DNA from: Isoetes taiwanensis
Taxonomy: Eukaryota; Streptophyta; Lycopodiopsida; Isoetales; Isoetaceae
NCBI GenBank assembly: GCA_021234155.1
Contig: JAJEKV010000004.1
Coordinates: 29,357,305 to 29,421,304 of the forward strand
DNA length: 64,000 nt
Direction of reading: 5' to 3'
Made by a program: the position numbers and the translations under genes
The notes under the pieces: generated by a model
The model's database searches: none
Told to the model about the DNA's origin: nothing
Seen by the model: the letters and a program-made list of their open reading frames with translations, nothing else
Shown here: piece by piece, positions 22,912 through 34,117 of the stretch
Layout of the letters: each line of letters starts with the position of its first letter
Numbering within the stretch: position 1 is the first letter of the stretch

Positions 22912-24690
22912 AAGGAACTCCGGCTCAGGTTCTCAAGGCCACGGCCGTCAGCATCAGTGGGTCCCCAGGAACCTATTCAGACGTGATCAGGATGACAACA
23001 ACGAGGAAATGATGCCGGAAGCAATCAACGCAAGGCTCGTCCAGATGAGGAATCAGATGCATCAGCTGATCCATTGGGCCACCCCATTGATGAATGCCCA
23101 AGAATATGCACCTGCACCACCTCCACCTCCACCACTACCTCAACAAGGCATTGAAGAAGGTCCGCAGCAGGAGGGGCAAGACAATCAGGGGAATGTCAGA
23201 GACAGGAAGAGGAAAAGGAAAAACAGAAGATCTCCAACTCCACCTAGCTCCAGTTCATCAGGCACTTCAGACACCCAGGATAGTTCTAGCTCGGAGAGTG
23301 AGTCTGACACTCCACAGGTAAGAGCAAGGGCAAGGAAGGCAGATGACTATCAGAAGAAGGTTGACAGTGCTATGAGCAATGTGTGGAAGACTAGGAAGTT
23401 GGGTCAGTTCTCAGGAAAGGACATGTCAGGTATGGAGGCGGAAGCATGGCTTGACGAAATGGAGGAATTTGGCAACTCTTATAGCATGAAGGACAAGGAC
23501 ATAGGGAAAGTTGCCACGGCAAATTTGATAGGAGCAGCTAGAATCTGGTGGAAAGGCTATGCCAAGTCTAACAAGCTCAAAAGAAACAGTTGCAGATTCA
23601 AGACCTTCAGCAAGCTTTCCGCAAGCACTATGTGCCTAGATCGCACACTAGTAGGCAGATCCAGCAGTTCTATAGGTTGAACCAGGGTACATTGTCAGTA
23701 GCAAAGTATACAGAGGAATTTATGCGGCTCAGGCTCCATGTTCCCGGAGTATCAGAAAGGCAAGCGGTTGATACCTACATTGAAGGGTTGAACAGCAATA
23801 TCAAGAGGCTTGTTAGAGCAATCAACCCAAGGTCAGTCGCAGAGGCCGAAGACAAAGCTATAAGTTTGGAGGAAGCACCATCAACTCCAGCGGAGAAACA
23901 GTCGGCATTCAAGGGTAAAGCTTCAGGGCAGTACCAAGGGCAATACCAGAGTAAGCAATCAGCAGCTACGCCATCAGGAGGCCAGCAGCAATGAAGAGCT
24001 CAGGGTAAGACCTTTGGGGACCGTAAGCCGCAGAATGCATCAGGGGGCAGTGTGCTAAAGCGTATCCTAGACAGCTTGACGAAAGAGAAGAGACAGGAGT
24101 GCATCGAGAAGAAGCTTTGTTTCAGGTGCTTCCAGCCAGGGCACCGAACACATGATTGCCCATTCGTCATGCAGGCAGCCTTGGCAGAGCTTGTGGATTG
24201 GGATTCACCAACAGAAGCGGATGAAGACGACGACCAGCATGAGGCCCAGGACTTCATAGATGGTGAGTGCCACATATGTGCAAACATTGAGTCAGATGAC
24301 ATTGAAAATCAGTCAACAGTCATTGCAGCTGAGGGGATCATAGATAGCAGTCCATATCTAGTATTGATAGATACAGGTAGCTCTCATAACTTTGCCTCTC
24401 CTAGGCTGGCTGCCCTAATGAAGAACAAGGTATTGAAGTCTAAGCCAAGGCCAGTTGCTATGGCAAACGACGCCATTCGACACACTAAGGGGAGGAGGAT
24501 CATATTCGACATAGACCTTAGTGGAAGTAAGTGGCCAATGGGGGCAGAGGTCATGGAAATTGGAAGGTATGACCTGATAGTGGGAATGGAATTCCTAAAG
24601 CCAGCAAAAGCCATGATCGACTGCGACCGTAATGAAGTCTCCATGACAGCACTGGACTCCCTAGAACTCTTCGAGGCAAGGATGCATTGA
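22912..24690 (+). pseudogene. Ty3 chromovirus gag and protease, copy 1
   Basis: The gag frame opens by 22,912, with Pro-rich and Ser-rich segments and the capsid motif WLDEMEEFGNSY. A frameshift near 23,590-23,680 follows, then QAFRKHYVPRSHTSRQIQQF and LRLHVPGVSERQAVDTYIEG. After an in-frame TGA (23,992) the same frame gives the zinc knuckle CFRCFQPGHRTHDC (about 24,120) and the aspartic protease LIDTGSSHNF (24,367), then GRYDLIVGMEFL. The order gag-knuckle-protease is standard for Ty3/gypsy. The frame ends at 24,690, where RT should begin. Confidence 0.9.
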
Positions 24691-25727
24691 TGGTTGTCGT
24701 AGATAAGTTATCTAAGATGGCACATTTTGTGCCTTGCAGAACTACGGACACCGCATTAGACACTGCCAAGCTATTTGTAAAGGAGATTTTTAGACTCCAT
24801 GGCATGCCTCGGGAGATAATTTCAGATAGGGATTCCAAATTTATGAGTGCCTTTTGGCAAGACCTCTTTAGCACGATTCAGACGAAGCTCTCCATGAGCA
24901 CGGCATATCATCCCCAAACAGATGGTCAGACGGAGAGGACGAATCGCATCATCGAGGATACGCTTCGAAGCTTTGTGTGGAACAAGCAGTCCAAGTGGGA
25001 TGAGTACATCCACTTGGTGGAGTTCGCCTACAATAGTGCCAAGCAGGAGTCATCCCAGATGTCTCCTTTCATGGTAAATTACGGGTACTAGTGCTTAACC
25101 CCGGATACTTGGCACAATCCTGTGTCAAAGGTGGAAGTATCCCAGCAGATGCTTGGAGATATGCAGCAGCTGGTGGAAGAAGTAAGGGGTTACCTCCTAG
25201 CAGCAAGAAGTCGGCAAAAGAGTGTGGCCGACAAGCACAGGACCGTAAGAGAGATGGTAGGTGATAGCGTGTGGTTGAAGATCAAGGTTAAGCAAGCTAA
25301 GCTTCGGATTGGGAGTTGTAAGAAGCTTGCCCCTAGGTGGGCTGGTCCGTTCAAGATTTTGGAGAGAGTGGGCTCCCAAGCCTACAAGTTGGATCTTCCG
25401 GCCCATCTTAAGGTTCACAAGGTCTTCCACGTAAGTTTATTAAAAAGGCACAATCCTAACCCTGAGGAGGTTTTGGATACTCCAACCTTATTGGAAATGA
25501 CGGAAGAGCAAGTAGAAATTGTGCCTGAGTTACTTCTTGATAAGTCATTCAAGAAGACTAGGAGGTCTCAGTTCCTCCAATATTTGGTCAAGTGGAAGCA
25601 CTTGCCCGTGGAAGACGCAACTTGGGTATTGAAGCAAGATTTAGAGAAGCAATACCCAGATTTTATGAAGGAGTTTGATGGGCGAGTCGTCTCCGACTTG
25701 GTCGACCCCGACTCGCCAGGAGGTTAG
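24687..25727 (+). pseudogene. Ty3 integrase core and chromodomain, copy 1
   Basis: The frame starts abruptly inside the integrase (LMVVVDKLSKMAHFVPC) and carries the catalytic second Asp (ISDRDSKF) and Glu (DGQTERTNR). It then has the GPFKILERVG region and a C-terminal chromodomain (YLVKWKHLPVEDATWVLKQD), which places the element among chromoviruses. Reverse transcriptase, RNase H and the integrase zinc finger are absent because of an internal deletion at about 24,680. A TAG replaces Gln at 25,089-25,091. The second copy at 59,460-60,584 is intact here and nearly identical. Confidence 0.92.
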
Positions 25728-25789
25728 CTTAGTATGTTTCTTAGTTAGCCTCTAGTTCGGGCAGATGTATTCTAAGTAGTGGAATACAT

Positions 25790-26180
25790 ATGCCAGAATC
25801 TTGGAACATGTAGGCGATGATGGGATAAGCCTTTAAGGCGTTCTCTAGGCCAACATGCACCAAGAGGTGCGCATGACCATTAGGGTCATGCGAGAGAGAA
25901 AAGGAAAGGCATGGTGCGCGATGATGGGACATCGGTCGGATGCTCCCTATGCCACGATGTGGGGGTCGCACACCTGGCCATAGGGGGGTCATGGTGAAGG
26001 TCAAAGTGATCATGTGCGATGATGGGATCGTGAGACGTTCCCTAGCTTAAAACCCTTGGGGCATGATGCACTAGGGGTACTCGGCACCGGGTAACCGAGT
26101 ACAAGGTAGCACTTGATCATGGGCGATGATGGGATCATCTTAAATGGTCCTTAAGCTCAAATCCGAAAGGGCCATGATCG
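25790..26180 (+). repeat. roughly 100-bp periodic repeat in the Ty3 3' UTR
   Basis: CGATGATGGGAT or CGATGATGGGAC recurs at about 25,815, 25,919, 26,015 and 26,125. Each is linked to CATG and CTTAAGC/CCTTAA words. The second Ty3 copy keeps the pattern at about 59,050-59,370, so it belongs to the element. Confidence 0.65.
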
Positions 26181-26548
26181 AGTGCAAGGTATTGGTAAGG
26201 GGGGTGGTCCCCTAAAACCACAATTTTATTAATTAGACTAACGTAATGTGCTCCATGTGCAGGCAAGTGAGAAGGAGCATCGAGGTGGAGCGCATTACGA
26301 GAAGATGGGGGGAACCATAATTTAGATTATGAACCCTAATAACTCTTATAATAATGTTTTGAATTATTGTAAGAAGTAACCTTGTTAGGGCTATATAATT
26401 TTGTATAAGTACAAATATAGCCTAAATTTTGACATTTAACTCGTTAATAGGAAGTTGATCGTTTAAATTGAAGTGTATGCTTTGTGTTGTTTTTGCAGGA
26501 TCGACTAGGCTCGTCACCTTAGCGCAATGCTGAGGACAGCATTGTCCT

Positions 26549-26561
26549 AAGGGGGGGAGAA
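26549..26561 (+). promoter_or_regulatory. polypurine tract of Ty3 copy 1
   Basis: AAGGGGGGGAGAA lies directly before the LTR start TGTGACG and would prime plus-strand DNA synthesis. Confidence 0.85.
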
Positions 26562-28200
26562 TGTGACGTTCCAGAGGAATATATGCTATAAATACGTATA
26601 TTCCTGGACCCGTCACCATACAAGTCTACCTAGGTAGCCTTGTATGCCTCAGAAAGTGGCAAGGGGTGCACATCTAAGTTAATTACTTAACTTAGATAAC
26701 CTTAGGATAAGGCCCATTTCCACATGGCCTCATCCTATTGGGGCAACCGCCACACGGCCTCACCCTAGTGGTGCCACATGACATCCTATGTGGACCCACA
26801 CCTATATTAGCTCTAACCCTAACCCTAGACCTTTTTTCCCTGACCTAGCACCTGAACTCTCATCTACGTGCCCGAAACCCCGTTTCGAGCATCGTTCGTC
26901 ATAACCTAGCCTGGAGCAGCAGCCCCTGGAAGGTGTGTATGATCGTTGAGGGAGCAAGTCTTCGAACCTCGTCAAGGAGCATGGAGACGCCAGGGATGGG
27001 AGGAAGCGCTTCCGGAGGAGGTAGATTGAGTAGAGTTCATGTTAGTTCACCTGGAAGTTAGCATTCCAGGTGGGATAGTATTTTGTGTCTAGAGTAGAGC
27101 CACCCTAGATCCTTTGTTGAACATCTTGAACCCTAATCAAGGAACCCTAACTGATAGTTAGATATGTATGATTAGGTAAGATGTTCATATGATATTGTTC
27201 ATGATGATTATGTGATGATGGTTGATCATGTTGTTCCTCTTGTGTGGAAAGGGGGGTAGAGACCTAGAGCCATATGTAGTATGCTCCTAGTGTAGATCCC
27301 TTAGTTCTTATTAGTTGCGGCCTGTGCATAGGAACCCACCGGACTATGGAGGCTATGATGTGACTCAGCACTACACAATGGGGCTAGAGGCAAGATGGAG
27401 GGAGGATCCCTGCCGAGCGGGGGCTACGGGGGATCCCATAGTGGGCTAGGCTTATGGTTGGTCACTTCGTGTGGGCCGGGCATGGGTCCGACACCTCCTG
27501 GGGCGAAGGTGTTGCCCTGCCTCTCAAGAGTTGCAAGTGTCAGCTTGGCTCTTGTTTTGGGGGTTGGGTCGGTTACTTAATCGGTGTGTCGCCACAATTC
27601 TCTAGCCGCCTGTGGAGCCTCTAGACCCCGGGAAGGGGAGATGCAACCCTTCCTACCTCGGACGGACGGGGAGATGCAACACCGAGTAGTTCCGATGGGT
27701 GATACCATGGGATTACGTGATCAGGAAGGTTAGAGTCATGCCAGAGCCTGATCTAGTCCATCTGCAAAGTATGCACAGGAGGGGCGGATGGAGTGGTCAA
27801 CCCTAGCCATTGTCTTATGCCAGCCCCGCCATTGTTATGACTCGGTCTGCTCTATCTTGAGGCCTAGCCAGTCAGTTGACTTCCTTATGTGTCGGAGCCA
27901 CGGGTAGGAGCTCTCATGTTTTACTGTTTATGATTATCATCATTGCACCTATGGATATGTGATGGACTACCCTTCGAGGTAGTATTTGTATTGTTGATGC
28001 TAGTTCTGACATGTTATCGCTTCCGCTGTTATAGGAGCCCATAGGGGAAGGGCGCGCAAGACACCTTCGTGTCCCCTCCTCGCACTAGGGTCATCTCTGA
28101 GTGCGGGGTAGACGAAGGGCCTGTGCAGTTGTTGAACCGGACGGGGGATTTCCTGCCGAGTGTACGGCCAGGTGCCGTATATTTAGCAGGGAGCGTCACA
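26562..28200 (+). mobile_element. 3' LTR of Ty3 chromovirus copy 1
   Basis: The LTR begins TGTGACGTTCC and ends GGGAGCGTCACA (TG..CA with extended inverted TGTGACG/CGTCACA), about 1,639 bp. A polypurine tract precedes it. The reverse complement of 57,009-58,629 matches from end to end. A CCTATATTAG box and the telomere-like CTAACCCTAACCCTAGA lie near 26,810-26,832. No 5' LTR is found upstream of 21 kb, so the 5' end of this copy is lost or replaced. Confidence 0.92.
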
Positions 28201-28935
28201 GTTGGTGACCAGAGATGCTGGAACTTTGTTCAAGGTATTAAAGACGGCAAGAAGCTAGTAAGTTCATGCTACAGATTGCTTACCTCCTCAAGTACTTTAT
28301 CACCTTCTCGAAAATGGCACTTACAGACTTTGCCTTCTCAATGGCAATCCATCTGGAACCTTGTTTGGTCTAAATATAATCCTCCAAAGGTAAATGTTCT
28401 ACTTTGGCAGGTGATTCATCGCTCTTTGAGAGTTAATGAGATGGTTCAACGCTTTAAGCCGGGAGTAAGCCCACTTTGCCCAATGTGTGAGCGGTGCATT
28501 GAAACATTGGAGCATTGTTTATATTTGTGTGCAGAGCTGAGTAGTCTTAGGTCCTGGCTGCATTATCTTTTGCGATATCTTTGGATAGTCGGACACTTTT
28601 CTTTTGGGTATTTATCCAAATCTGGATTGGGTGCTTCTATAAGGATTGCATTTCACATGGCAAAGTCTTGGCTAATATGGAGTGTATGGGGCGAAGGCTA
28701 AGAAAGGTCTTTATGATAAACATATTTCTTTCGGTGGTACTTCAAGAAATTAAGAAGAAGTTGTATAATTGCTTTCAGATCTCCAATTGGCCTGATCGTA
28801 TTAAACTTCCAATATGGAGTGATCATCTAAAAGTGATTGATGCTTCAGGGACATTTCTTACTTCTGGAAGTACTTTGTAATATTTTGAGTGTATAATATG
28901 AAGTAAAACACGTTCTTCAAAAAAAAAAAAAAAAC
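28201..28935 (+). mobile_element. 3' end of a LINE with zf-RVT domain and poly(A)
   Basis: From the LTR edge the frame encodes SIWNLVWSKYNPPKVNVLLW and LCPMCERCIETLEHCLYLC. This is the zf-RVT region that ends ORF2 of plant L1-type LINEs (C..C, ET..H, C). The frame stops near 28,701, with a frameshifted remnant further on. The element ends in a poly(A) run at 28,919-28,934. The rest of ORF2 is absent, so the Ty3 insertion or later rearrangement removed the LINE 5' side. The open frame starting at 28,069 runs across the LTR boundary and is a chimera. Confidence 0.85.
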
Positions 28936-29062
28936 CGCTAAGTCCACAAAAACGCCGTGTAATTTTTTTTGGGCGTGGCTATAACATGTCAAACACACGG
29001 ATATACCACGGATATGCCCGTGGGTATAACATGTCAGCGTCCGATATTTACTGCGCTCCATC
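28936..29062. repeat. dispersed repeat copy (CCGCTAAG unit plus GGCTATAACATG unit)
   Basis: CCGCTAAGTCCACAAAAACG and the following TGTAATTTTTTTTGGGC recur at 34,695-34,733. The neighbouring GGCTATAACATG..TCCGATATTTACTGCG segment matches the window start and, inverted, 34,637-34,679. Confidence 0.7.
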
Positions 29063-29159
29063 AACAGCTCACAGTCAACGTTTGAAAAAAAAAAACCCGA
29101 TAGGAAACGAAAATAAGAAAACAGGGGCTAAAATGGAAAAACCAAACAATCTGCTCATT

Positions 29160-29400
29160 CTCGCTAAAACATACAAATTTGAAATACAATACCATACCTA
29201 AATCATAGTCCTAACCATTGCAAGAATACCCTTTCTCCAATACGAAACAAATTGTGGAAAGTTTATTCTCTCGAAAACATACAAATTTAAATACAATACC
29301 ATACATAAATCATAATCCTAATCATTTCGAGAATACCCTTCTCCAATACAAAATGACCACTGCGAGAATACCCTTCCCCAATATGAAACGAATTGTGAAG
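29160..29400. repeat. tandem duplication of about 110 bp
   Basis: Two copies share ACATACAAATTT, ATACAATACCATAC, AAATCATA and GAGAATACCCTT..CCAATA, with a partial third copy to 29,400. Confidence 0.75.
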
Positions 29401-29588
29401 GTTTATTATTGCCATAGAATTTAAAATTATTGATTTATTGAACTGTTAAGACTTCATGTGACAATTACTTCTGGTATATATGAGATGACTATAAGCAATT
29501 TTTTCGATGCAAAGGAAGCTTGAATATAATACAAATGTATAAACCCAGGAAACAAAATTTCTACGAAACCTTCCTACGAAACAAAATT

Positions 29589-30583
29589 TTAGCGATGGGA
29601 CGCACGAAATGGAGCCACCACAGAGTGCACTTTAATATCTCCAGAAACAGCAAAAGCTTCTTCTCGAATAAAATCCTGCATTAGTTGTACATTAGCACAA
29701 TTGAGAACACAAGAGAAGACAATTTACTATAGACAGTTAACATCCTTGAACATACTCACCATTCTATATGGAAATGAAGCAATATGCTCTCCATCAACAT
29801 GGATGGAATAGCCTTCTTGCCCTGCCCTAATTGTAAGGACAAATAATCGATCTTCCACAAACGGATAGCTCCACTCCCCAATTGGCTTTTCAGAGTGCCA
29901 GTTCGACCATGCCGTTGGTTCAAGCGCATGTGATGTATCATTGTGATGTTGCGACCAACTTTGGCATTTTGGCAGTCCATCAACTGATAAGGCAAGGAAG
30001 ACAACATAGAAGGTTAACAATAGCACACTATGAACGTTTGACAAAACAATAAGAAAGAGCTACTAGTATATGTTATACCTAGCACTTGGTCATCTAACCA
30101 GCCTTCACAACGTTGTGGAATGCCCCATTCGCCAGCGAAGAAGGTATTGAGTTCAATAACGGGCTCGATACTGGAATTTCCTGTCAACCTAGGATTGAAA
30201 TGCAAAAGGCGAGGCGAATTCATAATGGGTCCTTGCAACTCTATGATAAATTGAGATACTAAAACGTTGGGCATATTTTCTACAACTTGTGGATGCCCCT
30301 TTGTAGGTTTGCCAACGACAGTGATAGACGAACCTGGCAAGAGGCCACAAGGAAGCATAATCATATTCCCTGCATTATGAAACTCTTGGCCTGATAAAAG
30401 CGCCATTTTTGGACATTCCTTTACTTCATGTAAAAACATTCTGGCGCCATAGCTGGGATCTTCCACAGCCGGACCTGTGAAATTTAGTCTCGTCAGCAGA
30501 CTTATCGCTATTATAAAACATAATCCGAGCAGTATCACCACTTCTTTACCCCTCCGTCGCCGCCAAGCTATGCTTTTCTTCAT
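29589..30583 (-). CDS. truncated hydroxyproline O-galactosyltransferase (galectin-like half only)
   Basis: Three exons read on the minus strand: 30,583-30,079, 29,983-29,760 and 29,675-29,589, all with GT/AG borders and matching phases, giving about 271 residues. Residues 12-32 form a type II membrane anchor after a basic RRRRGK start. The rest matches the galectin-like domain of plant AGP galactosyltransferases (GALT/B3GALT group): ITVVGKP, WGIPQRCEGW, LPKCQSW, WSYPFVEDRLFVLTIRAGQE, HIASFPYR and GDIKVHSV. The family normally continues for about 350 residues with a GT31 catalytic domain in the Golgi lumen. Here a TAA follows the galectin-like part directly and no GT31 sequence is seen downstream. 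It is either a truncated gene or one with a new 3' end. The start is the ATG at 30,583; the preceding TTG is not used. Confidence 0.75.
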
Positions 30584-30599
30584 CAAATTTGCAGCAGAT

Positions 30600-31200
30600 C
30601 ATAACGCGGAAGTGCTTAACTATAGCCTTTAAAGACTTCTATATATGGACCAAAAAGGCACCTGTAAAAGCTTTGCAAAAAGGCCTGTCACAAAGGATCT
30701 AAGTATTTGGCAGGTGAGGTTTTGTTGGTCAATTACGTCCTTCCTTTCATAGATTAATGTTTTTCTCTTATTGATCAGTTTGAATAGGTGACAAATTCAT
30801 AAAAGTGAAGTTAGTTTTACAGAAGTTCATTCCGTTAATCACAAAACTGAAGTTGCTTTTGCATTTAGTGTAAGACTACAGAAGTTCATTCCCTTCAATT
30901 GTAGTATCTTCTTGTTGGACTTTGCAAATACATAATTCCAATATTTGTAAGTCATTGATTCTACAGTCATAGATAGAAGTTTCGATGTAGAGTCCGTGCT
31001 TTTATTTCTATACTCAATTGGGTTATTTTCATTCTTAACTACGAATCTTTTCTTCTTTTCTGTGGTTGTCATTGCACTAGCAGGGAATTTCCAAAACCCT
31101 TTATGGAAATTAGAATTTTTTTTTTATATAACCGTCTGCGAAGATCAAACCGTTTGGCAAAACATTGGCAAACCTTGCTTAAGTGAAAGGAATTGATATT
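30600..31200. other. intergenic, no supported feature
   Basis: Upstream region of the truncated GALT gene and downstream of the membrane-protein gene. It has short duplications (AAGTTCATTCC) and no ORF of interest. Confidence 0.4.
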
Positions 31201-31206
31201 TGAGCA

Positions 31207-32701
31207 TTATTGATTGGGGGATATTGGACAATTAGACGTATTACTAAGAACAACTGAAGGAATTGACATAGTGAGCTGTTTACTCTGCCAATGATCGTTA
31301 ATACCATTCTCTGGATGCTTGGCTTCATGAAAGACAAGGTCCTTTGTTGTTTCAGGAGAGCAATCATCCATCCTGCCACATTTTTTATCAAACATTGCAT
31401 ATAGTGCAATAGAAATTATATACACTACAGCACAAACTATAAAATCTGCTTGCAACCGAAACCATTCGGCATATACAACCATAAGGTAGTCCATAGTGAG
31501 ATTAGCCATAGCTACAACTAGCAACTTAATTCTATATTGTAATGTTCCCAGTTGGTCTTGCTCAAGGGCTTCACTGACCAAAGGATATAAAGGACCTACC
31601 TGAATACTGATGTATGCCAGGGCAGAAGCCTTTATGAATCTTCTATACAGAGGAGTCTTTTGCCTAACCTCATTCAAAGACGGATATATGAAGTAGAACA
31701 CTAAATAGGGTGCTAGTTTGGTGTAAGCAAGAAGTGAATTCACAGTACTTGAAACAGGAATGTTTAATAAGGTGTTTCCTTTGCCTTCATAAATGTTGAT
31801 TCTATTCTTGACACTCTTGTGGTAATAAAGAATGATTAAGGAAGAACACCGAAGGTATGTTGCAGTTGAAAGGAATATTCCTGTTAAAAGTAAGTTTAAA
31901 TATGCAGATTTAGAACTTCCCCAATTGAATACTTTTTTCAATCTGAAGAAATGGATCAGGCTATACCTGATGATACTCCAATAGCAGTTTTCATCTTCAA
32001 TGATTTGGCATTTTTGCATGTAGCTTGAATTGTCAATCCGCCTAGAAAAAGTGATGATAGAAAAGATGAAGCTGTTGATAAGGCTAATCCTTTTACTGCT
32101 TCATACATGATAATCCCTTGTATGTAATGAGTTAGCTTATAACACCAGGCATAGAGTTGAATAGTATACATAGGAATGGTCTCAAGAGATAAGCTCAATT
32201 GGGTGAACAGAGTATTCTTTTCTTCCAACTGAAAATCCTGAAAGCTACCAAAACACAAAAAAAACCACATATATAAGCTCAAGCAATAATAAAGACTTGC
32301 ATAGTAATATCCTGTGACATTATACATACCCTTTCCAGCTCCAGGTCTTCCTCACAAGATCTAAAAGCCTCCACAGCTGCATGAAAGGCAAAAAATATGC
32401 AGACTTTAAGGGAGCTTCCCGCCTATCAAATTTAAAGATGAACATGATGGCATTAACTGTATGAGCAAAGAACAATATAAGGCATCCGAATATAAGACTT
32501 TTCCGTGTATCATATGCCCGCAAGCAGTGGTAAGACATTTCCGCAGGAAAAATTAGGGCAGGAAATCTGACAAAGGTCTCTGTATTTAATAAACTGTTTG
32601 GTAAAATCGACCATGGCATATATGATGGTGGCCAAAGGGAAACAGTAAGTTCCGGCAGAGAAAAAGGTTCTAAGGCCGACCCAGATGTCGACCAGCTCCA
32701 T
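31207..32701 (-). CDS. multi-pass membrane protein, at least three exons, with a frame break
   Basis: On the minus strand the reading starts MELVDIWVGLRTFF (32,701). It changes frame near 32,575 to ETFVRFPALIFPAEMSYHCL and runs to a GT donor at 32,330. Exon 2 (32,244-31,967) joins in phase and encodes LFTQLSLSLETIPMYTIQLY and a hydrophobic LALSTASSFLSSLFLGGLTI. The last exon starts near 31,942 and ends at 31,207. It adds four or five hydrophobic spans and a polar tail; its phase to exon 2 is not resolved. The SLE..P..x.QLY block and topology recall XK-related proteins, but that is a weak impression and I would call the family unknown. The frame break may be a sequencing error or decay. The upstream region is duplicated at 35,557-35,856. 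Confidence 0.5.
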
Positions 32702-32790
32702 ATCAAAACCTTAGGTGCCGTGGAATATATAGCATGAAATTAGAGGTTAAAAAGTACGTGGAAAAATAGGAAGCACTAGGTGTGCTTGAT

Positions 32791-33057
32791 GTGAGAGGAA
32801 ACATCTTTGATTGGCTGCTCATTCTACGGCGTAATAGACACGGTGGAGGGAACACTAGCGGCTGACATAATTTGTTTTGTCCGCCTTTCTAACTATCATG
32901 CCCTTGCGTCGACGTAAAGGGCAGAGAGTCAATACGACATTGACACGTGTCAACTTTCTCTTGTGGTCGTCTACATTCCATCCTGCTAAATATTCTGAGC
33001 TTCTTTCTCCTGCTGTTCCACATTCTGCAACAACATGGAAACTGGATCGGTCGTTCT
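32791..33057. repeat. segmental duplication unit A, copy 1
   Basis: The segment from GTGAGAGGAAACATCTTTGA to CAACATGGAAACTGGATCGG recurs at 35,557-35,856 with a few indels. It lies about 90 bp upstream of the membrane-protein ATG and so includes its likely promoter. A CAACAACATGGAAACTGGAT unit is repeated again at 33,059-33,079. Confidence 0.85.
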
Positions 33058-33079
33058 GCAACAACATGGAAACTGGATT

Positions 33080-33600
33080 CTTAACGTTCCCTTCTCATCA
33101 TGCCTGTCGGTCGCTCACTGCCTCTTCTTTCCATAACCTAACCCTATAGGCTATCTTGCCAATCCCAACTAGATTTGCTCATCCCTGCCGCTCCCCCATT
33201 GGCTGCCCCCAAAGCTTGTTTTGGCTTCCATCACCCTTAACGCCCTGGTTCTCAGGTTTACAGGCTGAGATCCAATCTCAGCCGTTGATCAGAGTCATGT
33301 TATCTGCTAGTAACAGCTTCACCGGCAGACATTTTATGCTAGAAACAGTTCACAGGCCAAAGTTTTTTGCTCCCTTTCCATAACATCCTAGAATGTTACG
33401 GTGAGAAGCGACCACGACCATCGCTTTTCGCGATAAAAAATCCTAGACTATTATGCTACAATAGCCCGCGACAAACAAATGCCCTGCCTTCTCCCTTTTT
33501 TCTTCAATCCTTCCCAAATCTGACTCTGCTTTTACAAATCCGACCCTGTTTTTACAAATCCGACCCTGCCTTCTCCCTTTTTTCTTCAATCCTTCCCAAA
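33080..33600. other. pyrimidine-rich insert, no gene
   Basis: This is part of the 1.67 kb that separates unit A from unit B only in the first copy. It contains duplicated TTCTTCAATCCTTCCCAAAT and ACAAATCCGACCCTG segments. The open frames are compositional. Confidence 0.4.
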
Positions 33601-33602
33601 TC

Positions 33603-33695
33603 TCTGCTCCTACGATCCGGCCCCCTGCTCTTAAGATCCGGCCCCCTGCTCTTAAGATCCGGCCCCCTGCTCCTAAGATCCGGCCCCCTGCTTTA
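33603..33695. repeat. 22-bp minisatellite
   Basis: Four units of GATCCGGCCCCCTGCTCTTA type, with related ATCCGG words continuing to about 33,860. Confidence 0.85.
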
Positions 33696-33987
33696 ATCTT
33701 GCTTCCAGCCCTAAGATTAGCTCTTCTGTGCTAAGATCCGGCGTTTCCTCTTCAATATCCGGCCCTGGTTCCCTAAGCTTCTATTCAGGACCTTTCTCGC
33801 TTCTATTCCCTTTTCCTAAGCTTCTATTAGGCCTTTTCCCTAAGCTTCTAAGATCCGGCTTCTGCCGCTAATATCAGGCCTTCTTGCTTCTATTCTACGC
33901 TTCCTCGCTTCCAGGCACCTCTCGCCTGGATCCGCCCCGGAGCAAACCCTCGAACTGGGGGCGTTAAAGGCGATCGCGTCGGCCCTC

Positions 33988-34117
33988 GGACGTTACAAAA
34001 AAAAATTTACCGGGCTGTGAAAATGCCTCAGTCTTATTGCTGCTGCGCAAGACATACCGAGGCACGCACGCCCGAGGCATTTTCACTGGCCCGAAAATTT
34101 TTTTTTGGGTAACGTCC
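33988..34117. mobile_element. 130-bp palindrome / fold-back element
   Basis: The left arm (33,988-34,029, GGACGTTAC then A9, ending AAAATGCCTC) pairs with the right arm (34,074-34,117) with few mismatches. Pairing extends a few bases further through GGCCC on both sides. The spacer is 44 bp. In size and design it resembles the palindrome at 15,417-15,559, which also has GGACGTAAT beside it. Confidence 0.75.

Noticed and set aside
24000-25430. Minus-strand ORFs overlapping Ty3 gag-pol
   Set aside because: They are shadows of the well-supported plus-strand gag, protease and integrase frames.
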